Positions 40,995 through 51,433 of a DNA stretch of 64,000 bases are shown piece by piece; the first letter of the stretch is position 1, and each line of letters begins with the position of its first letter. The notes beneath the pieces were generated by a model that was not told the origin of the DNA, searched no databases, and saw nothing but the letters and a program-made list of their open reading frames with translations. The translations under genes and the position numbers were made by a program. The stretch is taken from positions 111,887 through 175,886 of the forward strand of contig SHVQ01000001.1 in the NCBI GenBank assembly GCA_009694195.1, given 5' to 3'. Source of the DNA: Rhodospirillales bacterium. Its GTDB lineage: Bacteria; Pseudomonadota; Alphaproteobacteria; Rhodospirillales; SHVQ01.

Positions 40995-43031
40995 GTGACC
41001 AAAAAAGCTCCGTCCGCGCCCCGCACCGCTGCCGTCGTCGGTCCCTATCTGTCCGGCAAGACCACCCTCCTCGAAAGCATCCTGTTCGCGACCGGCAAGG
41101 TCCCCCGCAAGGGCACCGCCAAAGAGGGCAATACGGTCGGCGACGGCTCGCCCGAGGCCCGCGCGCGCCAGATGACCACCGAGCTCAATGTCGTCAACAC
41201 CGAGTACTTGGACGACAAGTGGACGTTTATCGACTGCCCGGGCTCGATCGAGCTGGCCCAGGAAGCCCACAACGGATTGATCGTCGCGGACGCCGCGGTC
41301 GTCGTCTGCGAGCCCGACCTCCATAAGGCGATGACCGTGGGGCCGCTCCTCAGGAGGCTCGACGAGCATCAGATCCCGCACATCCTGTTCATCAACAAGA
41401 TGGACACCGCGCAGGTCGGCGTGAAGGAAGTCTTGGAAGCGCTGCAGGCCGTTTCCTCGCGCCCCTTGGTCTTGCGCGAGATCCCGATCAGGGACGGCGA
41501 CAAGATCACAGGGCATGTCGATCTGGTGAGCGAGCGAGCCTTCCGATGGAACGCCAACAAGCCTTCGGACCTGATCCAGATTCCGGACTCCGTGACTCAG
41601 CTCGAGAAATCGGCCCGGACGGAAATGCTGGAGTCCCTCGCCGACTTCGACGACAAGCTTCTCGAAGCGCTGCTCGAGGATTCGGTTCCCTCGACGGACG
41701 ACATTTACCGGAATCTCACGAAGGACCTGCAGCAAAACTTGATCGTGCCGGTGTTCTTCGGCTCCGCGCTCCATGACAACGGTATTCGCCGCCTCTTGAA
41801 GGCCCTGCGCCACGAGGCGCCGGAGCCTGCGGTCACGGCCGCGCGCTTGAAGATCGACGTCAAGGGAGCCGGGCCGGTCGCCCGCGTGTTCAAGACGCTG
41901 CACGCCGGGCACTCGGGCAAGCTTTCGTACGCGCGCATCTGGCGGGGCGAGATCACGGACGGCACGACGCTCGGCGGCCGTCGCGTCAGCGGCCTTTACC
42001 ACACCCTCGGCCAGAAGCACGACAAGACGCCGAAAGCCCTCGCCGGCGACGTGGTTGCCCTCGGCCGCCTGGAGGACGTCAAGACCGGCGACCTGCTCGG
42101 GGCCGAGAACGGGGCAGCGGCGGGCGTCTGGTCGAGGGTGCTGAAACCGCTCTTCTCCCTCGCCATTCATGCCGAGCAGCGGGCCGACGAAGTGAAGCTG
42201 AGCGGGGTGCTTGCCAAGCTCGTGGACGAGGATCCGTCCCTCTCCTACGAGACAAGCCAGGACACGGGCGAGCTCCTGCTTTGGGGCCAGGGGGAGATTC
42301 ATCTCTTGATCGCTCTCGACCGGCTCCGCAACCGGTTTCACCTGTCGGTCAAATCCCAGCGGCCCCAGGTTCCCTACAAAGAGACGATCCGCAAGCCCGT
42401 GTCCCAGCACGCGCGGCACAAAAAACAAAGCGGCGGGCACGGCCAGTTCGGCGACGTCCACATCGACATCAAGCCGCTGCCGCGGGGATCGGGCTTCGTG
42501 TTCGGCAACTCGGTCACCGGCGGCGCCGTGCCGAAGCAGTACATCCCGGCGGTCGAGGCCGGGGTGCTCGAGTATCTGGCGCGCGGCCCCTTGGGCTTCC
42601 GCGTGGTCGATCTCTCGGTGACCCTCACCGACGGCCAGTATCACACGGTCGACAGCTCCGAAATGGCCTTCAAGCAGGCCGCCATGATGGCCATGCGCGA
42701 AGGGATGCCCGGTTGCAACCCGATCCTGCTCGAGCCCATCTTCCACGTGGACATCTCGGTCCCGAATGATTTCACGTCCAAGATCCAGCGCCTTGTCAGC
42801 GGGCGGCGCGGACACATTCTCGGGTTCACCGCGAAGGATGGATGGGCCGGCTGGGACCAGGTGTCCGTGCAACTCCCGCAGTCGGAGATGCACGATCTGA
42901 TCGTCGAGCTCCGATCGATCACGCAAGGGGTCGGCACGTTCGAATGGCGGTTCGACCACTTGCAGGAGTTCGCGGGGAAGCTCGCCGACCAAGTCGTCTC
43001 GCAACGCCAGCAAGCGCATACCCCGCACTGA
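40995..43031 (+). CDS. EF-G-like translational GTPase paralogue
   Basis: A 678-residue EF-G-like protein starting at GTG 40995 (GGGAGG seven bases upstream). The P-loop is 'GPYLSGKTTL' (residues 16-25) instead of the AHIDAGKTT of true EF-G. The G3 motif is 'DCPGS' (80-84), lacking the histidine that activates water in EF-G. G4 'NKMD' (134-137) is normal. Domains II-V are present, including the domain IV tip 'KKQSGGHGQFGDVHIDI' and 'GYEPIF'-type 'LLEPIFHVDI'. It belongs to the EF-G-like paralogue group of alphaproteobacteria, whose role is unclear (ribosome recycling or stress have been suggested for EF-G2 types). Confidence 0.88.
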   Translation: MTKKAPSAPRTAAVVGPYLSGKTTLLESILFATGKVPRKGTAKEGNTVGDGSPEARARQMTTELNVVNTEYLDDKWTFIDCPGSIELAQEAHNGLIVADAAVVVCEPDLHKAMTVGPLLRRLDEHQIPHILFINKMDTAQVGVKEVLEALQAVSSRPLVLREIPIRDGDKITGHVDLVSERAFRWNANKPSDLIQIPDSVTQLEKSARTEMLESLADFDDKLLEALLEDSVPSTDDIYRNLTKDLQQNLIVPVFFGSALHDNGIRRLLKALRHEAPEPAVTAARLKIDVKGAGPVARVFKTLHAGHSGKLSYARIWRGEITDGTTLGGRRVSGLYHTLGQKHDKTPKALAGDVVALGRLEDVKTGDLLGAENGAAAGVWSRVLKPLFSLAIHAEQRADEVKLSGVLAKLVDEDPSLSYETSQDTGELLLWGQGEIHLLIALDRLRNRFHLSVKSQRPQVPYKETIRKPVSQHARHKKQSGGHGQFGDVHIDIKPLPRGSGFVFGNSVTGGAVPKQYIPAVEAGVLEYLARGPLGFRVVDLSVTLTDGQYHTVDSSEMAFKQAAMMAMREGMPGCNPILLEPIFHVDISVPNDFTSKIQRLVSGRRGHILGFTAKDGWAGWDQVSVQLPQSEMHDLIVELRSITQGVGTFEWRFDHLQEFAGKLADQVVSQRQQAHTPH

Positions 43032-43111
43032 GCCGAGACGTTCCACACGGGGAATCGGACGCACAGCGGGGCATCACTCGCGTAACCCGCGTGCCGGACT
43101 TACCGTGCGCC

Positions 43112-43140
43112 AAAAAAAGCCGGGTCTAAAAAGACCCGGC
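43112..43140 (-). terminator. Intrinsic terminator, minus strand
   Basis: GCCGGGTC (43119-43126) and GACCCGGC (43133-43140) form a perfect 8-bp stem with a six-base loop. On the minus strand it is followed by seven Ts (43118-43112), a textbook terminator. There is no T-run on the plus strand, so it ends leftward transcription. Confidence 0.85.
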
Positions 43141-43255
43141 GAGTTTAACAGGGAGGCTTCACGTCTGGGAGACGTAGGGTCCGTTGAAACAACGAACCCC
43201 GGTTCCAGGCCTTGCGCCCGGAACCACCAACGATGTTGCGCTGCAACATCGCCAT
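43112..43255 (-). ncRNA. Candidate structured small RNA with five hairpins
   Basis: Read leftward, five stems follow one another without an ORF: CGATGTTGC/GCAACATCG (43251-43231), GGTTCC/GGAACC with an inner GGC/GCC (43225-43201), GGGT-CGTTG/CAACG-ACCC with a single mismatch (43199-43177), ACGTCT/AGACGT (43175-43161), and the terminator (43140-43119). TATATA at 43268-43263 could be a -10 box, though its -35 is weak. It might instead be the 3' end of the lysR transcript. It does not match the signature sequences of SRP RNA, RNase P RNA or tmRNA that I know. The 5' end is a guess. Confidence 0.5.
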
Positions 43256-43440
43256 ACATTGCTATATAGAGGCATCCAGGCTCCTTAACTACCCACAATC
43301 CAGCAACCCAGACATGACTCTAGAGCATAGCAACGCCCTGCATCGGCGGCGCTGTGCACTCTCCCACCACTAACTTGGGAATTTTATAATAGCTATAAAC
43401 GCGTATGTTCACGTCCTGAACGCAAATCCTGGGGCCGAGA
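43141..43440. other. Non-coding gap between EF-G paralogue and lysR
   Basis: No protein gene is visible. The left half is the candidate RNA described separately. The right half (43260-43440) is more AT-rich, with ATTTTATAATAGC around 43381-43393, and might hold the promoter of that RNA. Confidence 0.4.
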
Positions 43441-44376
43441 TCACTCGCCGGCCTGGGCTTGCCGCAACGGCTCGAGCTTCCGCCGTTGCAGATCGTCAGC
43501 CGCGACCTTCAAAATGAGGAATTCGCGGAAGACCGCGATGCGCGCCGAGTTCCGGAGTTCCTCGGGATACACGAAAAACGTGTCCACGATGGGTCCACGG
43601 ATTTGCGGCAGCACTTCGACAAGGTTGCCGGCTTCCTTGCTCATGTAATCGGGAAGCGCGCCGACGCCGACCCCGCTCTGCACGGCACGGAAGATGCCGT
43701 AGATGCTGTTCACCTTGAGCGCGGACCGCCGCCGGACGCCCGGCTTGGCGCCCGCTTCCAGGAGCCAATTGAGATTGGGCACCGCGGGCCTGGCGTCGTC
43801 GCCGTAGACGACCAGCCGGTGGCGATCGAGATCTTCCGGCGTCTGCGGCACCCCGTGCGCCTTCAGATATTCCGGCGCGGCGTAGACCCGGTAACCGATG
43901 GTCATCAGGTGCCGCTGGATCAGATCCGGCTGGCTCGGCGGCGCAAGGCGGATTGCCACATCGGCCTCGCGCATCGAGAGGTCGAGCTCGGTGTCGGCGA
44001 GGACGAGCGACACATCGATGTCCGGATACAGGTTGATGAACTCCTTCATCCGCGAGGTCAGCCACACCGATCCGAAGGCCACCGTGGTCGTGATCTTGAG
44101 CGCGCCTTTGGGCTTGTCCTTGCTGTCGCCGATGCGGGCTTCGACCATCGCGAGCTTGGCGAACACTTCGCGCGCCGTCTTGTTGAGGAGCTCGCCTTGC
44201 TCGGTGAGCTTGAGGCCGCGCGCATGCCGGTGGAAAAGCGGCACCTTCAGGCTTTCTTCGAGCCCGCTGATCTGGCGGCTCACGGCGGACTGGCTCAAGT
44301 TCAGCGCTTCGCCCGCCCGCGTGAAGCTGCCCGCGTCGGCGACGGCGTGAAAGACTCGGAGTTTATCCCAATCCAT
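43441..44376 (-). CDS. LysR-family transcriptional regulator
   Basis: A 311-residue LysR protein. The N-terminal winged helix reads 'MDWDKLRVFHAVADAGSFTRAGEALNLSQSAVSRQISGLEES', and the effector-binding domain follows ('GALKITTTVAFGSVWL', 'DVAIRLAPPSQPDLIQRHLM'). The start at 44376 is chosen because the HTH begins there. It lies 23 bases downstream of trxB in the same direction, and a trxB-lysR pair is common in this group, but its target is unknown. Confidence 0.93.
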   Translation of the reverse strand: MDWDKLRVFHAVADAGSFTRAGEALNLSQSAVSRQISGLEESLKVPLFHRHARGLKLTEQGELLNKTAREVFAKLAMVEARIGDSKDKPKGALKITTTVAFGSVWLTSRMKEFINLYPDIDVSLVLADTELDLSMREADVAIRLAPPSQPDLIQRHLMTIGYRVYAAPEYLKAHGVPQTPEDLDRHRLVVYGDDARPAVPNLNWLLEAGAKPGVRRRSALKVNSIYGIFRAVQSGVGVGALPDYMSKEAGNLVEVLPQIRGPIVDTFFVYPEELRNSARIAVFREFLILKVAADDLQRRKLEPLRQAQAGE

Positions 44377-44399
44377 ATCGATGGCTCCGGGCGGGCGGG

Positions 44400-45365
44400 C
44401 TATTCGGCGGCTTCGGCCGTGGTTTCGTGCTCCGCGAGGAATCGGCCGGCATCGAGCGCCGCCATGCATCCTGTCCCCGCCGCAGTGACGGCCTGACGGT
44501 ACACCTTGTCCTGCACATCACCCGCCGCGAACACGCCTTGAACGTTGGTCAGCGTGGTTCCCGGCCTGGTGAGAAGGTACCCCTCGCGGTCCATGTCGAG
44601 CTTGCCCCGAAATAGCTCGGTGTTGGGCAGATGCCCGATCGCAATGAAAATCCCGTGCACCGGAAGCTCCCGCACGTCGCCGCTTTTCACGCCCCGAATG
44701 CGGGCGCCCGTCACGGCGCGCGGCTTTTCGGAACCGACCACCTCGTCGAGGACGCTGTCCCAGACGACCGAAACCTTCGGGTTGCGGAAAAGCCGGTCCT
44801 GCAGAATCTTCTCGGCTCTGAGCGCGTTGCGCCTGTGGACGAGGGTGACGCTCTCGGCAAAATTGGTGAGGAACATCGCCTCCTCCGCCGCCGTATTGCC
44901 ACCGCCGATGACGGCGACCTTCTTTCCCTTGAAGAAAAAGCCATCGCAGGTGGCGCAGGCCGACACGCCGAACCCCTTGAATTTCTCCTCGCTGGCGAGC
45001 CCGATCCAACGGGCGCTCGCGCCGGTGGCGACGATCAGCGTGTCGCCGACGTAGGTATCCCCGGAATCACCTGTGGCCGTGAACGGCCGGCGTGTGAGGT
45101 CCACGTCCACGACGACGTCGTCGAACAGCCGCGCGCCGACGTGCTCGGTCTGCGCCTGCATCTGCTCCATCAGCCAGGGTCCCTGGATCGGGGCGGCGAA
45201 GCCCGGGTAGTTCTCGACGTCGGTGGTGATGGTGAGCTGGCCGCCCGGCTGCAGCCCCTTGACCAAAACGGGCTTCAAGTTGGCGCGCGCGGCGTAGATC
45301 GCAGCCGTATATCCGGCCGCGCCGGAGCCGACAATCAGAACCTTGCTCGAGTGGCGGGCAGACAT
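44400..45365 (-). CDS. trxB: Thioredoxin-disulfide reductase
   Basis: A 321-residue FAD enzyme that reduces thioredoxin with NADPH. 'VLIVGSGAAGYTAAIYAARA' binds FAD, the redox cysteines are C137 and C140 in 'SACATCDGFF', 'AVIGGGNTAAEEAMFL' with 'VHRRNALRA' binds NADPH, and 'GVFAAGDVQDKVYRQAVTAAGTGCMAA' is the C-terminal FAD block. Length is typical. It lies between greA and lysR on the minus strand. Confidence 0.97.
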   Translation of the reverse strand: MSARHSSKVLIVGSGAAGYTAAIYAARANLKPVLVKGLQPGGQLTITTDVENYPGFAAPIQGPWLMEQMQAQTEHVGARLFDDVVVDVDLTRRPFTATGDSGDTYVGDTLIVATGASARWIGLASEEKFKGFGVSACATCDGFFFKGKKVAVIGGGNTAAEEAMFLTNFAESVTLVHRRNALRAEKILQDRLFRNPKVSVVWDSVLDEVVGSEKPRAVTGARIRGVKSGDVRELPVHGIFIAIGHLPNTELFRGKLDMDREGYLLTRPGTTLTNVQGVFAAGDVQDKVYRQAVTAAGTGCMAALDAGRFLAEHETTAEAAE

Positions 45366-45425
45366 AGCGAGAGCGCTCCTGCTTGTTGCTGATGTACGGG
45401 CGCCGATGACGCGCGGCTCAGACCG

Positions 45426-45899
45426 TCAGCCGTACTTGACCTCGACGACTTCATACGACTTGCTGCCGTTCGGGGTCGTCACTTCCACCGTATCGCCGAC
45501 CGTCTTGCCGATGAGCGCGCGGGCGAGCGGCGACGTCACAGGCAGCCGGCCGGTCGCGATGTTGGCCTCATGGCTGCCGACGATCTGGTAGCGGACTTCG
45601 GCGTCCGTGGCGCCGTCGGCCAGCATGACTTTGGCCCCGAAGCGGATCACGGTCCCCGTCAGCGTGGACGGGTCGATGACCTGCGCTCTCCGGACGACGT
45701 TCTCGAGCTCGGCGACGCGCCCTTCGATGAAGCTCTGCCGCTCGCGAGCCGCATGGTATTCGGCGTTCTCCGAAAGATCGCCGTGAGTCCGCGCCTCGGC
45801 AATCGCGCGAATGACGGCCGGGCGTTCTTCGCTTTTCAGACGCTTGAGCTCCTGCTCAAGCTCATGAAAGCCTGCTGCGGTCATCGGCATCTTGTCCAT
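45426..45899 (-). CDS. greA: Transcription elongation factor GreA
   Basis: A 157-residue factor that rescues backtracked RNA polymerase. The N-terminal coiled-coil has 'GFHELEQELKRLKSEERPAVIRAIAEARTHGDLSENAEYHAA', including the acidic tip residues 'GDLSENAEY' that enter the secondary channel. The C-terminal FKBP-like domain ends 'ARALIGKTVGDTVEVTTPNGSKSYEVVEVKYG'. The ATG at 45899 ('MDKMPMTAAG') is the family start. carB lies 190 bases upstream. Confidence 0.97.
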   Translation of the reverse strand: MDKMPMTAAGFHELEQELKRLKSEERPAVIRAIAEARTHGDLSENAEYHAARERQSFIEGRVAELENVVRRAQVIDPSTLTGTVIRFGAKVMLADGATDAEVRYQIVGSHEANIATGRLPVTSPLARALIGKTVGDTVEVTTPNGSKSYEVVEVKYG

Positions 45900-46089
45900 C
45901 GCTCGTCGCCCCTGCGTCCAACGAGAAAATCGGGCGTTCCGTCGATCGCACCCGGCGCCGGTTCGAGCCTTGAAACGGGGCAGCGGCTTCGAAAAGCCGC
46001 CCCCGCTCGCGGACTCGGGGCCACGTGTCACCGTCTGTGAAAGGGACACATCGGCGCCTAAGACCGACGCAAACTGCGATTATCGTACC

Positions 46090-49000
46090 CTAGAACGCTT
46101 CCGAAAAATACGACTGCAGCGGCGCCACATCAAGAGGCCCCATTGACAGGGCTTCGATGGCGTCGACGGCAGCGGCCGCCGCCGTCATCGTGGTGAAGTG
46201 GGGGATGTTGTTGATGAGGGCCGAGCGCCTGATGGAGAAGCTGTCGGAGATGGCCTGCGTCCCGGCCGTCGTATTGATCACCATCTGGATCTCGCCGTTG
46301 ATGATGGCGTCCTGGCAATGGGGCCGCCCCTCCAGAACCTTGTTCACCTGCCTGACGTCCAGGCCCTGAGCCGCGAGATGGCGCTGGGTCCCGGTCGTGG
46401 CCATGAGGTCGAACCCGAGGCCTTTCAGCCGGATGGCGATGCGCGCGGCGATATCCTTATCGCGGTCCCTGACCGAGATGAAGACGCAACCCTTGCGCGG
46501 AAGGCGCGTGCCGGCGCCCAGCTGGGACTTGGCGAAGGCGCGGCGGAAGTCGACATCGATGCCCATGACCTCGCCCGTCGACTTCATCTCCGGCCCCAGC
46601 AGGATATCGACGCCGGGGAACCGCGTGAACGGGAATACCGCTTCCTTGACCGCCGTGTGCGCGAGCGGGCGCTCGTGGGAGAGATGGAAGGACGCCAACG
46701 GCTCGCCCGCCATCACGCGTGCCGCGATCTTCGCGATCGGCACACCGGTCGCCTTGGCGACAAACGGCACCGTGCGGCTGGCCCGCGGATTGACCTCCAG
46801 AATGTAGATGTCCTCGCCCTTGATGGCGTACTGGACGTTCATCAATCCGACGACCGAAAGCGCGTGCGCGAGTTGCTCTGTCTGCCGCCGGATGTCCTCG
46901 ATCACTGCGGGCAGAAGCGTATGCGGCGGCAGCGAGCAGGCCGAATCGCCGGAATGGATTCCCGCTTCCTCGATGTGCTCCATGATCCCGGCGACATAGA
47001 CGGTTTCGCGGTCGGCGAGCGCATCGACGTCCACTTCGATCGCGTCCGCGAGATAGGAATCGATCAGCACCGGGCTCTTGCCCGAGACCTTGACCGCTTC
47101 CCGCACATAGCGCAGCAGACCCGCGTGGTCGTGCACGATCTCCATCGCCCGGCCGCCGAGGACGTAGGATGGGCGGATGACCACGGGATAGCCGATCTTC
47201 TCGGCCACCCGCTCGGCTTCCGGGACCGAGCGCGCGACGCCGTTTGCCGGCTGCTTCAATTTGAGCTTGCGAACGAGCTTCTGGAATCGCTCGCGGTCCT
47301 CGGCAAGATCGATGGCGTCCGGCGACGTGCCGAGGATGGGAATGCCCGCCGCCTCCAGCGACTGGGCAAGCTTCAAGGGCGTTTGCCCGCCAAATTGGAC
47401 GATGACGCCCAAGAGTTCGCCCTTGCTGCGCTCGACGCGCAGGAGCTCGATCACGTCCTCGTCCGTGAGCGGCTCGAAGTAAAGCCGGTCGGACGTGTCG
47501 TAGTCGGTGGACACCGTCTCCGGGTTGCAGTTGACCATGATGGTTTCGAATCCCGATTCCCGGAGCGCGTAGGACGCGTGGACGCAACAGTAATCGAACT
47601 CGATTCCCTGGCCGATCCGGTTGGGGCCGCCGCCAAGGATAGCGACCTTCCGCCGGGCCGACGGCTCGGCCTCGCATTCAGCCGCCCCGATGCCGTCGCC
47701 CTCATAGGTCGAGTACATATAGGGCGTGCGCGCCGGGAACTCGGCCGCGCACGTGTCGACGCGCTTATAGACGGGATGCACGTCGAGCTCGCGCCGTAGC
47801 CGGGTCACGTCCGCGGGCGGCTTGCCGGAGAGCTCGGCCAGACGTTCGTCCGAAAAGCCCAGCTTCTTGAGCGCGAGAAGACGCTGCCGGTCGGCCGGCA
47901 GACCCTCGGCACGGACACGGGCCTCGCTCTCGACGATGCTCTTGATGTGGTCGAGGAACCAACGGTCGTATTTGCAGGCGGCATGAATTTCGTCGATGGT
48001 CAGACCGAACCGAATCGCTTGCGCGATGACGAGGATGCGGTCGGGACGCGGCTGGGCGAGCGCCGCCAGCACGGCGTTCTTGTCGAGGGCCTTCTCGGGG
48101 CCCGGTCCGCGCGTGCCGGCGGCGATATCGCGCGCGGGCGGCGCCGAAATATCGATGTCGTTCAGCCCCGTGAGCCCGGTCTCCATGGACCGCAGGCCTT
48201 TTTGCAGGGATTCCGCGAAGGTGCGGCCGATCGCCATCGCCTCGCCGACCGACTTCATCGACGTGGTCAACACGGCCTCGGCCCCCGGAAACTTCTCGAA
48301 GGCAAAGCGGGGGATCTTGGTGACCACGTAGTCGATGGTCGGCTCGAACGAGGCCGGTGTCGCCCCGGTGATGTCGTTCGTCAGCTCGTCGAGGGTGTAG
48401 CCGACGGCGAGCTTCGCCGCCACCTTGGCGATCGGAAAGCCGGTCGCCTTCGACGCCAGCGCCGATGAGCGGGAAACGCGCGGGTTCATCTCGATGACGA
48501 CGAGCCGCCCGTTCTCCGGATTGACGGCGAACTGCACGTTCGACCCGCCGGTATCGACCCCGATCTCGCGCAACACCGCGATCGAGGCGTTGCGCATGAT
48601 CTGATATTCCTTGTCGGTGAGCGTCAGCGCGGGCGCGACCGTGATCGAATCGCCGGTATGGATGCCCATCGGATCGATGTTCTCGATCGAGCAGACGATG
48701 ATGCAGTTGTCGGCGCGGTCGCGCACGACCTCCATTTCGAATTCCTTCCAGCCGAGCACCGATTCCTCAACGAGAGTCTGGTGCACGGGGGAGATCGCAA
48801 GCGCGTTGGCAATGATGGATTCAAACTCGGCCGTGTTGTAGGCGACGCCGCCGCCCTCGCCGCCCAGCGTGAACGACGGCCGGACGATCACGGGGAGGCC
48901 GATTTCCGTGAGGGCTTGGCGCGCCTCCTCGAGCGAGCCGACGAGCCTGCTCTTCGGAACGTCGAGCCCGATTTTTATCATCGCTTCGCGGAACAGCAGC

Positions 49001-49386
49001 CGGTCCTCGGCCTTGGCGATGACGTCGGCGCGGGCGCCGATCATCTGGACGCCGAACCGGTCGAGGACGCCCTCCTTGTGGAGGAGCACCGAGGCATTGA
49101 GCGCCGTCTGCCCGCCCATGGTCGAGAGCAGCGCGTCCGGCCGCTCGCGCTCGATGATGCGGGTGAGCGTCTCGAGCGTGATCGGCTCGATGTACGTCGC
49201 GTCCGCCGTCGCCGGATCGGTCATGATCGTCGCCGGATTGGAGTTGACGAGAACGACCCGATAGCCTTCCGCTTTCAGCGCCTTGCAGGCTTGCGTTCCG
49301 GCGTAATCGAACTCGCACGCCTGGCCGATGACGATCGGCCCGGCGCCGATGATCATGATGGACTTGATGTCGGTCCGTTTAGGCAT
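46090..49386 (-). CDS. carB: Carbamoyl-phosphate synthase large subunit
   Basis: A 1098-residue synthetase with two ATP-grasp halves. The first half begins '[30 protein letters not shown]' and makes carboxyphosphate/carbamate. The second repeats the motif as '[23 protein letters not shown]' and phosphorylates carbamate. A C-terminal MGS-like regulatory domain ('[25 protein letters not shown]') ends the protein. The product feeds arginine and pyrimidine synthesis. carA, normally adjacent, lies 860 bases upstream beyond an inserted islet. Confidence 0.98.
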   Translation of the reverse strand: MPKRTDIKSIMIIGAGPIVIGQACEFDYAGTQACKALKAEGYRVVLVNSNPATIMTDPATADATYIEPITLETLTRIIERERPDALLSTMGGQTALNASVLLHKEGVLDRFGVQMIGARADVIAKAEDRLLFREAMIKIGLDVPKSRLVGSLEEARQALTEIGLPVIVRPSFTLGGEGGGVAYNTAEFESIIANALAISPVHQTLVEESVLGWKEFEMEVVRDRADNCIIVCSIENIDPMGIHTGDSITVAPALTLTDKEYQIMRNASIAVLREIGVDTGGSNVQFAVNPENGRLVVIEMNPRVSRSSALASKATGFPIAKVAAKLAVGYTLDELTNDITGATPASFEPTIDYVVTKIPRFAFEKFPGAEAVLTTSMKSVGEAMAIGRTFAESLQKGLRSMETGLTGLNDIDISAPPARDIAAGTRGPGPEKALDKNAVLAALAQPRPDRILVIAQAIRFGLTIDEIHAACKYDRWFLDHIKSIVESEARVRAEGLPADRQRLLALKKLGFSDERLAELSGKPPADVTRLRRELDVHPVYKRVDTCAAEFPARTPYMYSTYEGDGIGAAECEAEPSARRKVAILGGGPNRIGQGIEFDYCCVHASYALRESGFETIMVNCNPETVSTDYDTSDRLYFEPLTDEDVIELLRVERSKGELLGVIVQFGGQTPLKLAQSLEAAGIPILGTSPDAIDLAEDRERFQKLVRKLKLKQPANGVARSVPEAERVAEKIGYPVVIRPSYVLGGRAMEIVHDHAGLLRYVREAVKVSGKSPVLIDSYLADAIEVDVDALADRETVYVAGIMEHIEEAGIHSGDSACSLPPHTLLPAVIEDIRRQTEQLAHALSVVGLMNVQYAIKGEDIYILEVNPRASRTVPFVAKATGVPIAKIAARVMAGEPLASFHLSHERPLAHTAVKEAVFPFTRFPGVDILLGPEMKSTGEVMGIDVDFRRAFAKSQLGAGTRLPRKGCVFISVRDRDKDIAARIAIRLKGLGFDLMATTGTQRHLAAQGLDVRQVNKVLEGRPHCQDAIINGEIQMVINTTAGTQAISDSFSIRRSALINNIPHFTTMTAAAAAVDAIEALSMGPLDVAPLQSYFSEAF

Positions 49387-49430
49387 GCGCGGGCTCGCAA
49401 TTTAACGGCACATGGTATAATTTCAGAGCC

Positions 49431-49652
49431 ATGACAAAGCTTCTCGAAAAGGCGTTCGAGGAGGCGCGCAAGCTGCCGCCGGAAGGCCAGGGCGCGCTGG
49501 GTGCGATCATCCTTGATGAGATCGCAGACGAGGCGGGCTGGGCGAAGCGATTCGCGGAAACGCAGGACCAGCTTGCCCGCTGGGCCGACGAAGCTCTCGC
49601 CGAATTAAAGGCGGGGAGAACGACGCCGCTGGAATTTCCGCGCCGGAAATGA
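49431..49652 (+). CDS. Small acidic protein, antitoxin-like
   Basis: A 73-residue protein, 'MTKLLEKAFEEARKLPPEGQGALGAIILDEI' to 'ALAELKAGRTTPLEF'. The composition and pattern (Leu-Pro-x-Glu-x-Gln, then a helix with acidic residues, then a short Pro tail) resemble small antitoxins encoded next to RelE/ParE or PIN toxins. No toxin gene follows; the neighbour is a DUF559 gene on the opposite strand. It sits between carB (start 49386) and the DUF559 repeat unit. Confidence 0.6.
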   Translation: MTKLLEKAFEEARKLPPEGQGALGAIILDEIADEAGWAKRFAETQDQLARWADEALAELKAGRTTPLEFPRRK

Positions 49653-49680
49653 TCGCGCGAACAACCGCGTAAGTACGGCG

Positions 49681-50124
49681 TCATTTGTAAGCCTTCCGAC
49701 CAATGCGAGAATCGCTTTTGTCTTCCCTCCCCCCAGGGGGCAATTGCGGGGGACACCCCCGCAGACCCCAGGGAGGGGGAGGGTTAGGGAGGGGGGTATC
49801 GGACAGCGATTTGCGAATTAGCTCCACGACCCCTGCGGAGTTTCTAAGTACCTCGTTATTCCAAAACCGCAGCACCCGATACCCTCGATCTTCCAACCAC
49901 TGCGTCCGCAGAGCGTCTTGCTCCAAACGCGCGTCGTGCTGCCCGCCATCAACTTCGATGATCAGCTTTTGGGACGGACAAAAGGAATCGGCCACGTACG
50001 GGCCGATCGGCGCCTGACGGCGAAAGCGGTAACCCTTCAGTTGCTGGCGCTGCAGAATCGACCACAGCTGCTTCTCAGCGTCGGTCAGGTTTTTGCGTAA
50101 GTTTTGTGCGATCAGCGAGGCCAT
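49681..50124 (-). CDS. DUF559 (Vsr-like) endonuclease-domain protein with repeat-encoded tail
   Basis: A 147-residue protein. Residues 1-110 are a DUF559 domain of the PD-(D/E)xK/Vsr-like class: 'RKNLTDAEKQLWSILQRQQL', 'YRFRRQAPIGPYVADSFCPSQKLIIEVDGGQHD' (with the E-x-D metal site) and 'LEDRGYRVLRFWNNEVL'. The remaining 37 residues ('TPLPNPPPPWGLRGCPPQLP...') are translated from the 64-bp repeat at 49722-49785 and are not a domain. The matching inverted copy begins 47 bases upstream of the start codon. DUF559 proteins have no settled function. Confidence 0.85.
   Translation of the reverse strand: MASLIAQNLRKNLTDAEKQLWSILQRQQLKGYRFRRQAPIGPYVADSFCPSQKLIIEVDGGQHDARLEQDALRTQWLEDRGYRVLRFWNNEVLRNSAGVVELIRKSLSDTPLPNPPPPWGLRGCPPQLPPGGREDKSDSRIGRKAYK
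49722..49785 (-). repeat. 64-bp GC-rich inverted repeat, copy B
   Basis: This is the exact reverse complement of 50171-50234, 64 of 64 bases. It contains internal palindromes (GCGGGGG...CCCCCGC; CCCTGGGG-type arms). Read on the minus strand it forms the C-terminal codons of the DUF559 gene. Confidence 0.9.
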
Positions 50125-50170
50125 CCGTCAATCTTCCAACAATCTTCCTTTTTGCCGCACCCCCCACCCC

Positions 50171-50234
50171 AACCCTCCCCCTCCCTGGGGTCTGCGGGGG
50201 TGTCCCCCGCAATTGCCCCCTGGGGGGAGGGAAG
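50171..50234 (+). repeat. 64-bp GC-rich inverted repeat, copy C
   Basis: Perfect partner of copy B, in inverted orientation. It lies between the carA stop (50246) and the DUF559 start (50124). Diverged sequence of the same style occurs at 8450-8540. Confidence 0.9.
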
Positions 50235-50245
50235 CGATTCGGCGA

Positions 50246-51433
<1,188 letters not shown>

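Larger units (their letters stand above)
49722..50234 (-). mobile_element. Candidate DUF559-associated mobile unit between carA and carB
   Basis: A perfect 64-bp inverted repeat encloses a single endonuclease-like gene, and the 513-bp unit separates carA from carB. The layout is that of a minimal transposable unit. There is no known transposase domain and no target-site duplication that I can define: flanks are gtatcggaca on one side and gcaccccccacccc on the other. It may equally be two independent repeat insertions. Confidence 0.35.

Noticed and set aside
43112..43440. The RNA candidate as 6S, SRP, RNase P or tmRNA
   Set aside because: 6S would be one long rod with a central bubble, SRP and RNase P need their conserved loops, and tmRNA needs a tag frame. 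None is visible.
46198..47799. Long plus-strand frames opposite carB
   Set aside because: carB is complete and conserved on the minus strand; the opposite frames show no family sequence.
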